64,000 bases of DNA, taken from Cyclobacteriaceae bacterium (lineage in GTDB: Bacteria; Bacteroidota; Bacteroidia; Cytophagales; Cyclobacteriaceae). The position numbers were made by a program, and so were the translations under genes. Shown in pieces: positions 7,904 to 16,471 of the stretch (the first letter of the stretch is position 1; each line of letters starts with the position of its first letter). The stretch lies in the NCBI GenBank assembly GCA_029858965.1, contig JAOUDZ010000002.1, positions 60,268-124,267 of the forward strand, written 5' to 3'. Below the pieces are notes generated by a model, which did not search any database, was not told where the DNA came from, and saw nothing but the letters and a program-made list of their open reading frames with translations.

Positions 7904-10900
7904 ATGAAAGATACAGAAAAGGAATTTAGACCTACCAGCTGGTCGATTGACAATAAAGTGGCCATATATGTCGCAACTTTTTTCATTTGTCTTGCCGGTA
8001 TTATGACATACAACAGTTTGCCGAAAGAGAATTTTCCGGAAGTTGTGTTTCCGCAAATTTATGTTGCGACATTATATCCAGGGGCAGCACCAAAAGATGT
8101 TGAGAATCTTGTTTCAAAACAAATCGAAAAGCAGGTTAAGTCAATAAATGGTGTTAAGAAAATTACAAGCAATTCAGTACAGGATTTTTCGAATGTTATC
8201 ATTGAATTCGAAACGGACATTGAAGTAAAGGAGGCAAAGCGCGAAGTGCAGGAGGCTGTGGACAGAGCCAAACCTGATTTACCGGCGAACTTGTTGGACG
8301 ATCCCCAGGTAGTGGACATTGATATTTCAGAATTTCCAATTATGAATATTAACATCTCGGGCGATTACGACCTCCAGAGCCTAAAAAGATATGCTGAGGA
8401 GATGCAGGATCGCATTGAGACGTTAAAAGAGATTCGCCGAGTGGATATCATCGGCGCGCTGGATCGTGAAATCCAAATCAATGTCGACTTATTTAAAGCT
8501 TCATTAGCCGGTGTGAGTTTGGAGGATATCGCCAATGGTATCGCATACGAGAACCAAATTGTATCAGGAGGCCAGCTTGATGTCGGTGGTATGAAGCGCT
8601 CGCTTAGTGTTAATGGTGAATTTGTGTCGGCTGCCCAAATGGGCAATACTGTTATCGGATCCATTAAAGGCGGTAAGATTTACTTGAAGGATATTGCTGA
8701 GGTTGTTGACTCGCACAAAGAGCAGGAGAGTTTTGCGCGCCTGGATGAAAAGAATGTTATTACACTAAATGTTATCAAACGGGGTGGCGAAAACCTTATC
8801 CTGGCGTCGGATCAAATCAATGAAATCGTTAAAGACTTTGAAGAAAATATTCTTCCTCAAGGCATAAAGATTACCATCACGGCAGATCAATCCGATAATA
8901 CCCGTACCACCCTGCATGATTTGATCAATACCATCATTATTGGTTTTGTATTGGTTACAATAATCCTGATGTTCTTTATGGGTGCGACAAACGCTATTTT
9001 CGTGGGGCTCTCTGTTCCCATATCAAGTTTTATAGCGTTTCTCGTATTTCCGAGTATAGGCTTTACGTTGAACCTGATGACATTGTTCTCCTTCCTCCTT
9101 GCGCTGGGTATTGTGGTAGATGATGCAATTGTTGTCATTGAAAACACGCATAGGGTGTTTGACAATGGAAAGGTACCCATTCGCAAAGCCGCTAAAATCG
9201 CAGCTGGCGAAGTTTTTTTACCCGTGTTTTCCGGAACCATGGTTGTGCTTGCCCCCTTTGTTCCGCTTGCGTTTTGGCCAGGAACAATCGGCGAATTCAT
9301 GTTCTTCTTGCCTATTACACTGATTATTGCCTTGCTCGCCTCGCTTGTAGTGGCGTACATTATGAACCCTGTTTTTGCAGCTGACTTCATGAAGCCTCAT
9401 GATCACGATCACGGTCGCGTAAAGATGACGAGAGGCTATAAGATCACGGCTGTTATTTTCGCGGCAATAGCACTGGTTTGGTATGTGACTGGTATTGCAG
9501 GCCTTGGTAATTTTACCTTGTTCATTTTTGCGCTCTACTCGTTGCACAAGTTTGTATTAGAAGAAGTGATCTCAAACTTCCAAACAAAAGGATGGCCTCG
9601 GGTACAAGACGGATACAAGAAATTAATTCAGTGGTGCCTTGCTGGCTGGAGACCGGCTGGCGTTATCGCAGCTGTAGTTGGGTTATTTATTTTCTCTATT
9701 GTATTTACAATGATCCGCAAACCTCCTGTAGGCTTTTTCCCTAAGGGGGATCCCAATTTCATCTATACATACATTCGCATGCCGATTGGAACGGACCAGA
9801 TAGTGACCGATTCAATAACACAGATTGTTGAAAGGAGGGTTATTAATGTGATGGGAAAAGACAACCCAATCGTAGAGTCTATAATTTCGAATGTAGCCGT
9901 TGGTGCTGCTGAGGACCAGTTTTCAGGTAGTAACGCTCAGCCACATCTGGGAAAGGTCTCTGTAGCCTTTGTTAATTTCGCCGATCGCGATGGGCAATCC
10001 ACCAGGGTCTATCTTGACAAGGTCCGTGAGGCCGTTAAAGGTGTAAAGGGTGCTGAAATTTCTGTTGATCAGGAAGCTGGTGGACCTCCAACCGGCAAGC
10101 CAATCAGCATTGAAATTGCTGCTGATAATTTTGATGTACTGGTCAGGACGGCCAACAGGGCCAAAAGGTACCTTGATTCACTGCAGATTGAAGGTGTAGA
10201 AGAATTGAAATCTGATTTCCAAAGTAACAAACCTGAGATTGTCATAAATATCGACCGCGAAAAAGCCAACCGTGAAGGTATCTCAACCGGTCAGATTGGA
10301 ACGGTCTTGCGAACGGCTATTTTCGGACGGGAAATCTCAAGATTCCGCGATGCGAATGATGATTATCCAATTGAATTAAGGATAAAGGCATCCCAGCGTA
10401 ACGACATAAATACGTTGATGAACATTCCTGTCACCTTCCGGGATATGACGATGGGTGGAGCAGTACGACAGGTACCTTTGGCATCTATTGCTAAAATTGA
10501 ATATTCAAATAGTTATGCTGGAATCCGAAGGATCGATCAAAAACGGGTAATAACATTATCTTCAAACGTTTTGGGCGGTTTCAATGATAACGAGGTGGTA
10601 GCTGACATAAAGGGTCATTTGCGTTCTTTCGCATATCCCGATGAAGTTGAAATAAAAATGACGGGGGCCCAGGAGCAACAGGCCGAAACGTCAGCATTCC
10701 TTGGCGTGGCCGGAATGGTGGCGCTTGGATTAATCTTTATGATCCTTGTACTCCAATTTAACTCCATCAGCAAACCACTGATAATTTTGTCTGAGATTCT
10801 GTTTAGTATTATAGGCGTATTGATTGGCTTCTCTTTGTTTAAGATGGAGATTTCAATCGTAATGTCAGGTGTTGGTATCATGGCCTTGGCTGGTATTGTG

Positions 10901-11305
10901 GTGCGGAATGGAATCTTGCTCGTAGAATTTACTGATTTGTTAATTGAACAGGGAGTTGAGTTAAAAGAGGCTATCGTAGAGGCGGCTAAAACGCGGATGA
11001 CACCTGTATTATTGACAGCCATGGCAGCAACTTTGGGTTTGATCCCATTGGCTGTTGGATTTAACATTGACTTCGTAACCCTCTTTACAGAGTTTAACCC
11101 CCATATATTTTTTGGTGGTGATAATGTTGCCTTTTGGGGACCGCTATCCTGGACCATGATATTTGGGCTAATCTTCGGAACTTTCCTGACACTGTTTTTA
11201 GTTCCGGTAATGTATTTGATAACAGCGCAAATCAAAGCGCGCGTATTCAAGGCAAGGATAAGTACCGAAACAGCTGATTCTGAAGGCTCTGTGGCATTGA
11301 ATTAA
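7904..11305 (+). CDS. RND family efflux transporter, inner-membrane pump (AcrB/HAE1-like)
   Basis: An 1133-residue proton-driven pump. It has an N-terminal membrane helix, two large periplasmic porter loops (about 40-330 and 605-930) and two sets of membrane helices. The proton-relay pair is visible in TM4 as GIVVDDAIVVIEN (Asp near 405/406). The C-terminal half has GIVVRNGILLVEFTDLL in TM10. It is somewhat longer than AcrB (about 1050): extra sequence at about 495-570 includes a His-rich cytoplasmic stretch (KPHDHDHGR) and two hydrophobic segments. The His run could bind metal, but substrate class is undetermined; sequence style fits drug/lipid (HAE-1) pumps better than CzcA metal pumps. Last gene of the operon, followed by a strong terminator. 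Confidence 0.95.
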   Translation: MKDTEKEFRPTSWSIDNKVAIYVATFFICLAGIMTYNSLPKENFPEVVFPQIYVATLYPGAAPKDVENLVSKQIEKQVKSINGVKKITSNSVQDFSNVIIEFETDIEVKEAKREVQEAVDRAKPDLPANLLDDPQVVDIDISEFPIMNINISGDYDLQSLKRYAEEMQDRIETLKEIRRVDIIGALDREIQINVDLFKASLAGVSLEDIANGIAYENQIVSGGQLDVGGMKRSLSVNGEFVSAAQMGNTVIGSIKGGKIYLKDIAEVVDSHKEQESFARLDEKNVITLNVIKRGGENLILASDQINEIVKDFEENILPQGIKITITADQSDNTRTTLHDLINTIIIGFVLVTIILMFFMGATNAIFVGLSVPISSFIAFLVFPSIGFTLNLMTLFSFLLALGIVVDDAIVVIENTHRVFDNGKVPIRKAAKIAAGEVFLPVFSGTMVVLAPFVPLAFWPGTIGEFMFFLPITLIIALLASLVVAYIMNPVFAADFMKPHDHDHGRVKMTRGYKITAVIFAAIALVWYVTGIAGLGNFTLFIFALYSLHKFVLEEVISNFQTKGWPRVQDGYKKLIQWCLAGWRPAGVIAAVVGLFIFSIVFTMIRKPPVGFFPKGDPNFIYTYIRMPIGTDQIVTDSITQIVERRVINVMGKDNPIVESIISNVAVGAAEDQFSGSNAQPHLGKVSVAFVNFADRDGQSTRVYLDKVREAVKGVKGAEISVDQEAGGPPTGKPISIEIAADNFDVLVRTANRAKRYLDSLQIEGVEELKSDFQSNKPEIVINIDREKANREGISTGQIGTVLRTAIFGREISRFRDANDDYPIELRIKASQRNDINTLMNIPVTFRDMTMGGAVRQVPLASIAKIEYSNSYAGIRRIDQKRVITLSSNVLGGFNDNEVVADIKGHLRSFAYPDEVEIKMTGAQEQQAETSAFLGVAGMVALGLIFMILVLQFNSISKPLIILSEILFSIIGVLIGFSLFKMEISIVMSGVGIMALAGIVVRNGILLVEFTDLLIEQGVELKEAIVEAAKTRMTPVLLTAMAATLGLIPLAVGFNIDFVTLFTEFNPHIFFGGDNVAFWGPLSWTMIFGLIFGTFLTLFLVPVMYLITAQIKARVFKARISTETADSEGSVALN

Positions 11306-11323
11306 AAATAAAATCAAGCATAA

Positions 11324-11359
11324 GTCGTCCCGTTTTAAACGGGACGGCTTTTCTTTTTT
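11324..11359 (+). terminator. Rho-independent terminator of the efflux operon
   Basis: CGTCCCGTTT (11326-11335) pairs with AAACGGGACG (11337-11346); in practice this is a CGTCCCG stem with a TTTTAAA loop, closed further by a G-C pair. A T-rich run follows from 11349. It lies 18 bases after the pump stop codon. Confidence 0.85.
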
Positions 11360-11363
11360 CTGT

Positions 11364-12614
11364 ATGAAACCAAGGATCATGACATTGCTCTTTTTCGCTA
11401 TCACGTTTTTGCTGATAGATTACTACGTATTCCAGGGTATTCTGCTCATAACACAAAAGTGGACGCCCACCTGGAAATCAATTGCCCAATTCGGATTCTG
11501 GATACCAACAGCAGTTGGCATTTTGGCGCTGCTTTGGTGGACCTTTGGGGATCCATACCGGTATAGCCCGAATTTCAGAAACTGGGTCATCACTGGACTG
11601 GCAGCCATGTACTTCTCTAAGCTGTTTGCCGTTGCGATCCTTTTTGTTGACGATTTTCAAAGGGGCGTAAGATGGGTAGCAAGTTTGTTTTACCGAGGAT
11701 CTTCAGGTGATCTTCCAGGTCAATCCATTCCCCGCTCGGAATTCTTGGCGAAGACCGCGCTAATTGCCGCGAGTGTTCCCTTTGGCACAATGGCATATGG
11801 CATTATTTCTGGAGCGCATGATTATCGCTTACGACGTATAGTGTTGAAATTGCCCAATCTGCCACATAGCTTTGATGGGATCAGGATTGGGCAAGTTTCG
11901 GATATACACAGTGGGAGCTTCTTTAACAAAACTGCAGTTCGGGGCGGTGTTGAAATGATCATGAACGAAAAACCGGACGTCATTTTCTTTACGGGCGACC
12001 TGGTAAACAACGAAGCTTCTGAGGTAACAGACTATATAAACGTATTCAATAAGCTGCGTGCACCATACGGGGTGTTTTCAGTGACTGGAAATCATGATTA
12101 TGGCGACTATCATCTATGGCCGAGCGAAGAAGCCAAGAGACAGAATTTTAAGGACCTGATCGCAGCACATCAACTCTTGGGGTTCAATTTATTGATGAAC
12201 GAGAACCATTTTTTGGAAATAGATGGTGATAAAGTTGCAATCATTGGAATTGAAAATTGGGGTGGAGGAAGGTTTTCAAAGTATGGTAAACTCGATAAAG
12301 CACATGCTGGAACCGATGAAGCTTCCGTAAAACTTTTGCTGTCGCATGACCCAAGTCATTGGGATGCGGAGGTGCGTCCGTCATATCCCGATATAGACCT
12401 TATGTTTTCAGGGCACACGCATGGATTCCAATTTGGTGTTGAGATTGGAAATTTGAAGTGGAGCCCGTCTCAGTATGCCTACAAGCAATGGGCGGGGCTT
12501 CACCAGGAAGGGTCGCAGTACTTATACGTTAACAGAGGCTTTGGATACCTTGGTTATCCTGGCAGGATAGGTATGCCGCCAGAATTGACAATTCTAGAGT
12601 TGAAAAGAGCATAG
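11364..12614 (+). CDS. Membrane-anchored calcineurin-like metallophosphoesterase
   Basis: A 416-residue protein with about four N-terminal membrane segments (residues 1-135) and a cytosol- or periplasm-facing phosphoesterase domain from about 155. All metal-binding motifs are present: GQVSDIHSGSF (near 175), FTGDLVNNE (near 210), VTGNHDYGD (near 241), LSHDP (near 330) and SGHTHGFQFG (near 350). The family (YkuE/YaeI-like) includes UDP-diacylglucosamine hydrolase-type and other phosphodiesterases; the substrate here is unknown. It starts directly after the efflux terminator, so it needs its own promoter or read-through; none is obvious. Confidence 0.92.
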   Translation: MKPRIMTLLFFAITFLLIDYYVFQGILLITQKWTPTWKSIAQFGFWIPTAVGILALLWWTFGDPYRYSPNFRNWVITGLAAMYFSKLFAVAILFVDDFQRGVRWVASLFYRGSSGDLPGQSIPRSEFLAKTALIAASVPFGTMAYGIISGAHDYRLRRIVLKLPNLPHSFDGIRIGQVSDIHSGSFFNKTAVRGGVEMIMNEKPDVIFFTGDLVNNEASEVTDYINVFNKLRAPYGVFSVTGNHDYGDYHLWPSEEAKRQNFKDLIAAHQLLGFNLLMNENHFLEIDGDKVAIIGIENWGGGRFSKYGKLDKAHAGTDEASVKLLLSHDPSHWDAEVRPSYPDIDLMFSGHTHGFQFGVEIGNLKWSPSQYAYKQWAGLHQEGSQYLYVNRGFGYLGYPGRIGMPPELTILELKRA

Positions 12615-12642
12615 GATATAGCCTGCTAACACAAGTTTCTTA

Positions 12643-14136
12643 CTATTTTCGAACGTCTTGTAGCAACAACATCTCATCCTTTAACTTTTCATACAGCCGT
12701 TCGTATATCGGAAAAAGTTTTTGATAAATTTTGTGACTTTCAGTGTTAGGCTCGAAAGATGTCTGAAGGGTGGGCTTCAATTGTGAAAATGTTGTAATGA
12801 TACCCAAAGATTTTAACCCCAGGTAGGCAGCGCCGATGGCCGAAGCATCTTCCTGGTGGATCAGAGAAATCTCTTTATTAAATATGTCTGCCAGGATTTG
12901 AAGCCAACTTTTTGAGTGCACAAAGCCACCGCTAACGTGGATTTTGCTAATAGTCAAGCCTGTTTTTTCCATAGCTTTCGAGATACTGAAGAGTGCCATT
13001 GAAATACCTTCGACTACTGCCCTTGTCAGGTGGGCTTGCGTATGAAAGTTCTTGAGCCCAAAGAAAACTGCGCTTGAATGGCTATCCCAAATGGGTGCGC
13101 GTTCGCCCAGCAGGTATGGCAGAAAAATCAACCCGTCCGCCCCGGGGTTTGTCTTTTCTATTCCTCCTAACAATACCTCATAAGCTTCCGGAGAATCTAA
13201 CTTTATTTTCAAGAAACTCTCTGCGAACCATTTCAACGCAATACCACCATTGTTAATAGGTCCACCTGAAATGAATAGATTGTCAAAAAGGCAATATGTA
13301 AAAGTCATCGCCTTAAAATTGAAAGTGGGTTTCTTACTTCCGATACGAATGGCACCACTCGTACCGATGGTTAGTGCCGCAATGCCATTGTCTATTGCAA
13401 AGCTTCCGATGTTGGCCATGCAACCATCACTGGAACCAATGAAGATTGGCGTTTGCACGGTCAATTTTAGACTGTCCGCCAGGGTTGGATCGATTTCCTT
13501 TCGCACGTGATCTACCGGCACAGGCTGGCTGAGTTGTTGAAGCTGGATGCCGCACAGGTCAAGAGAATTTGCATTCCATCGAAGCTTTTCGAGTTCAAAT
13601 AGTCCTGTTGCAGATGCGATGGAATAATCAACTTCATAAACGTGAAAAAGTTTGTACCAGATATATTCTTTAATGGAAATATACTTGTGGACTTGTATAA
13701 AAAGATCTGGCATATTCTCTTTGATCCACAGGATTTTGCAAAGGGGTGTCATCGCGTGAATCGGCATCCCCGTTTGTGTATAAATCATTTCACCGGACGA
13801 TGATTCTTTAATTCTCTTTGCGATGGAGGCACTTCGGTTGTCTGCCCAGATGATCATATTCATCAATGGATTGCCCTTCGCGTCAACAGGAATAACACTG
13901 TGCATGGCTGTGCTCAATACAATTCCAGCGGGCTTGTCATCTAGGAAATCGACCATCCGACTGATGCATTTTACAAATGCCTGCCATATTATTTCAGGTG
14001 CTTGTTCACTATGATCTGGTTCAGGATTCAGCGTTGGGTATGAAACTTGCGTGGAGTGAAGAACATCACCGCCGGAGTTTAGGGCAACAGCTTTGGTACT
14101 CCCTGTGCCAATGTCAATTCCAATTATATAAGTCAT
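12643..14136 (-). CDS. FGGY family carbohydrate kinase (gluconokinase/xylulokinase-like)
   Basis: A 497-residue sugar kinase. The first ATPase-fold phosphate loop is IGIDIGTGSTKAV (residues 5-17) and the second half has TIGTSGAIRIG and VSGGFVHSKSWLQILADIF, as in GntK/XylB-type FGGY enzymes. IIWADNRS and the overall length agree best with gluconokinase of the FGGY type, which phosphorylates gluconate to 6-phosphogluconate. No transporter or other sugar catabolism gene is adjacent, so the substrate remains uncertain. It is convergent with the phosphoesterase gene, with a 28-base gap. Confidence 0.88.
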   Translation of the reverse strand: MTYIIGIDIGTGSTKAVALNSGGDVLHSTQVSYPTLNPEPDHSEQAPEIIWQAFVKCISRMVDFLDDKPAGIVLSTAMHSVIPVDAKGNPLMNMIIWADNRSASIAKRIKESSSGEMIYTQTGMPIHAMTPLCKILWIKENMPDLFIQVHKYISIKEYIWYKLFHVYEVDYSIASATGLFELEKLRWNANSLDLCGIQLQQLSQPVPVDHVRKEIDPTLADSLKLTVQTPIFIGSSDGCMANIGSFAIDNGIAALTIGTSGAIRIGSKKPTFNFKAMTFTYCLFDNLFISGGPINNGGIALKWFAESFLKIKLDSPEAYEVLLGGIEKTNPGADGLIFLPYLLGERAPIWDSHSSAVFFGLKNFHTQAHLTRAVVEGISMALFSISKAMEKTGLTISKIHVSGGFVHSKSWLQILADIFNKEISLIHQEDASAIGAAYLGLKSLGIITTFSQLKPTLQTSFEPNTESHKIYQKLFPIYERLYEKLKDEMLLLQDVRK

Positions 14137-14154
14137 GCTGATTTGTTATAAGGT

Positions 14155-14195
14155 AGAGAAAAAAACAAAAAGGGCGCCTGTCTTAAGATCCCTTT
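14155..14195 (-). terminator. Possible minus-strand terminator or leader hairpin
   Basis: On the minus strand AAAGGG (14195-14190) can pair with CCCTTT (14174-14169), followed by TTGTTTTTTT. A larger fold is also possible because GGCGCC occurs twice about 80 bases apart. It lies between the membrane-protein gene at 14331 and the FGGY kinase, so it could end the former or attenuate the latter. Confidence 0.35.
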
Positions 14196-14330
14196 CGTTT
14201 AGGTCATGCAGCGACACTATTGATGCGTAGCAAACATCTCTCGTTTGCGTGTGGCGCCAATAGAAGACCTGCCTGCTTTTGAAACGCTGTTTTCGATGCA
14301 TTCAAAGCTCACAGAATAAACACTTCAAAA

Positions 14331-14693
14331 TCAAGCTTTATTGGGCGTATTCCAGATGCGCATAAGCCAGTATATTGGGAACGAGATTATTCCAAAAAAA
14401 ATGAAAAGCAGAACCCAAATAAGCTGTTCTATGGGCTCAACCTTTTTGTTACTGACAGCATGGACAATGTAGAAAATTAGCAGGGCGAGGGAGAGCAACG
14501 CCAATAGGATGATGGGCACAATAAAAGAAGCGATGGATATCAAAATATCCGTTATTTCGGGTTCTCCGCCTTTGCTGGTAGCAATGACATTAATGACAAA
14601 CTTAAAAATTTCAAGAAAGATAAATGGGAAAGTGATGAAAGGAAGAAAGGTGAAGATCCCCAGTACTATCTTTTGTGCCTTACTAAATTCCAT
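14331..14693 (-). CDS. Small integral membrane protein, unknown function
   Basis: A 120-residue protein with about three to four hydrophobic segments and no polar domain. The last segments (IEQLIWVLLFIFFGIISFP) are reminiscent of the two-helix PLDc_N module found at the start of cardiolipin synthases, but the catalytic part is absent and the resemblance is weak. I use the ATG at 14693; an in-frame TTG at 14759 lies within the terminator hairpin at 14744-14777 and is not credible. There is no clear operon partner. Confidence 0.65.
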   Translation of the reverse strand: MEFSKAQKIVLGIFTFLPFITFPFIFLEIFKFVINVIATSKGGEPEITDILISIASFIVPIILLALLSLALLIFYIVHAVSNKKVEPIEQLIWVLLFIFFGIISFPIYWLMRIWNTPNKA

Positions 14694-14743
14694 TAGAATC
14701 TTGTTTTGATACGCTGATGGTACTATCGCCAGCAACGACTGGT

Positions 14744-14777
14744 AAAAAAAACTGCCCAAAGCCTGGGCAGTTTTTAT
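14744..14777. terminator. Bidirectional rho-independent terminator
   Basis: ACTGCCCA (14751-14758) and TGGGCAGT (14764-14771) form a perfect stem with a 5-base loop. An A-run precedes it and a T-run follows, so it can terminate on either strand. It serves the RRM gene at 14794-15114, whose stop is 20 bases away. Confidence 0.85.
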
Positions 14778-14793
14778 TCAATATCGGATGTAA

Positions 14794-15114
14794 TTAATAA
14801 TCGTTATTGCCAGTGCGGTTGAAACCACCACCGCCACCGCTTCTGTAGCCACCGCCACTTCGGGGGGCATCGGTTCTGGGTCTTGCTTCGTTTACTACCA
14901 AGGTTTTTCCCAGGAAGTTGAAACCGTTAAGGCTGGTAATAGCCTGACGGGCTGCAGCATCATCAGACATCTCGATAAAACCGAAACCACGGCTGCGCTG
15001 TGTTACTTTGTCCATGACAATCTTGGCAGAAGAAACTTCGCCATATTCTTCGAATAACCCCTTCAATTCCGGTTCGGATGCCTTAAAAGGGATGTTGGCA
15101 ACGTAAATGTTCAT
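14794..15114 (-). CDS. Glycine-rich RRM RNA-binding protein, 106 aa
   Basis: An RRM (residues 1-80) with RNP2 IYVANI (3-8) and RNP1 RSRGFGFIEM (about 40-49), then a flexible Arg/Gly-rich tail (RSGGGYRSGGGGGF) ending in NNDY. This layout matches bacterial Rbp proteins of Bacteroidota, which bind single-stranded RNA and often have cold-shock-like roles. It differs from the shorter RRM protein at 3061-3321 by the tail. It is monocistronic, with its own terminator and a long upstream non-coding region that could hold a regulated leader. Confidence 0.94.
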   Translation of the reverse strand: MNIYVANIPFKASEPELKGLFEEYGEVSSAKIVMDKVTQRSRGFGFIEMSDDAAARQAITSLNGFNFLGKTLVVNEARPRTDAPRSGGGYRSGGGGGFNRTGNNDY

Positions 15115-15479
15115 TTGTAGAAATAGTAAATATGAAAATTAGTTAATGTCAACTTACAAACTTCAACTTGAACAACTACTCACCATGAAGGAGAGCGGGC
15201 CTTTGTAAAGCGTGCAATCAACATTTAAAAGTAATAAGAAATTTTGATTAAATGGAAAAAGATAAATTATTATCATTTTAGGCATCTTTTTGCACAATTT
15301 CTTCGGGTAATACCGCTTAGGGTAGTGAAAACCCCAAGAATAACCCACATTGCTTTCATGGTAGGTCCTCTTGCATAATCTCAATTTGGAGCCAATGCAG
15401 ACGTTGGTATCCTCTGTCTCCGCTGCGAATGAGTTGCGTATTGAGGGTGCTAAAACGACATCTTAATCAGTAGGGATAA
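15115..15479. other. 365-base non-coding region upstream of the RRM gene
   Basis: No convincing gene. A 28-codon minus-strand frame (15273-15359) begins MKAMWVILGVFTTLSGI and has AGAGG upstream of its ATG, but it is too short and too Cys/Arg-rich at its end to call. A longer overlapping frame (15163-15384) looks like noise. The A/T-rich part at 15225-15290 may hold the RRM promoter or leader; no clean TAnnTTTG box was found. Confidence 0.4.
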
Positions 15480-16208
15480 CTAGTAAGCCCGATCTACAGT
15501 CCCTGATCCGTATATCTTTTTCTGTACACTTTTTGTGCTGCCCTTGTGCTTTACACTGCCGCTACCCAGGACAGCTGCCTCCAGGTTGTTGGTGATATTC
15601 AGCTCGCACGAACCCGACCCACTCACCTTTGCCTTGCCGGTCTCCAGCGCGCAGGTAAACCCGTCTATTTTCCCGGAACCACTCACTACGGCATCGATGG
15701 ATGTAGCATAGCCACGAAGTGTCAAGGTTCCACTTCCGCTCACCTCAGCTTTTATGGTATTTCCCTTCAGGTCAACATCCATGCTACCATTACCCGAAAC
15801 ACCCAGTGTGATGTAATCTGCCGCTATCGAGTTTTCAGATATTAGTTTTCCTCCGCCATTCACCTGAAGATCATTTACGTTTTTAACACTAACATATAAT
15901 TTCATTGTTGGATTCAGCTTGATGTCATCAATTTTAGCCCATAGGCTCTTGTTGGGGCTATCGGGCTTACGCTCAATATTGACCATCAGAATTCCATTTT
16001 CCACTTTGATGTCGGATACAGAATAAATTTCCGTGAGGGCTTCGACGGTTACTTCCTGCTTATTCGTTTGCTTAAGGTATATCGTGTAATTGGAGTTAAC
16101 ATAAATGCCTTTAAACTCGGGCAATTCGAGAACCTTTTTTGTGGTTTGTGCCATACAAAGTTGCGCAACAAAGGTGCAGGCAAGTACTAAAAATGCGTTG
16201 GTTTTCAT
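15480..16208 (-). CDS. GIN-domain (DUF2807) secreted protein
   Basis: A 242-residue exported protein. A signal peptide (residues 1-20, ending CMAQ) precedes a putative auto-transporter adhesin head GIN domain, a right-handed beta-helix-like fold seen as repeated VSGSG units (GVSGNGSMDV, VSGSGTLTL, VSGSGKIDG, VSGSGSCELN, LGSGSVKHKG). In the family the repeats come early and stack into a beta-prism. Function is unknown in general; surface or periplasmic binding is assumed. It is a single gene with no obvious partner. Confidence 0.88.
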   Translation of the reverse strand: MKTNAFLVLACTFVAQLCMAQTTKKVLELPEFKGIYVNSNYTIYLKQTNKQEVTVEALTEIYSVSDIKVENGILMVNIERKPDSPNKSLWAKIDDIKLNPTMKLYVSVKNVNDLQVNGGGKLISENSIAADYITLGVSGNGSMDVDLKGNTIKAEVSGSGTLTLRGYATSIDAVVSGSGKIDGFTCALETGKAKVSGSGSCELNITNNLEAAVLGSGSVKHKGSTKSVQKKIYGSGTVDRAY

Positions 16209-16334
16209 GATTTTGGTTTATTTTTTGTAATGTCAAATAAGCACGAGTTGAGTGAATTATGAAGTTGTTTTGACGATGAATAGTATAATTGGTCGGCAGA
16301 AGACTTCTATAATACTTCCAATTGGAAGCAAACA

Positions 16335-16439
16335 TTACTTCATCTTTCTGAAGATTGCCCTAAAGACAAGGATAAACACTATTCCGCCAATGCACATTAC
16401 GAGGAGGATTTCAGGTGTTATCTGATCTACGGCATGCAT
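16335..16439 (-). CDS. Putative 34-aa single-TM small membrane protein
   Basis: A very short open frame: ATG at 16439, TAA at 16335-16337. The peptide has a polar N-terminus (MHAVDQITPE), a hydrophobic run of about 17 residues (ILLVMCIGGIVFILVF) and a basic end (RAIFRKMK), a textbook single-pass small membrane protein with the positive-inside pattern. No strong ribosome-binding site is visible, which is normal here. It fills part of the otherwise empty gap between the GIN gene and the helix-hairpin-helix gene. Not recognised as a known family. Confidence 0.4.
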   Translation of the reverse strand: MHAVDQITPEILLVMCIGGIVFILVFRAIFRKMK

Positions 16440-16471
16440 AATTCACAGATTCATTCGGGGGTAAAATAACT

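Noticed and set aside
8887..9390. 167-codon frame antisense to the RND pump
   Set aside because: Opposite-strand shadow of the membrane helices; no protein features.
10615..11250. 211-codon frame antisense to the RND pump
   Set aside because: It lies wholly inside a clear pump gene, has low-complexity Thr/Ile/Asn/Pro composition and matches no family.
15273..15359. 28-codon minus-strand frame starting MKAMWVILGVF with AGAGG before it
   Set aside because: Too short, with a Cys/Arg-rich tail and no promoter; could be chance.
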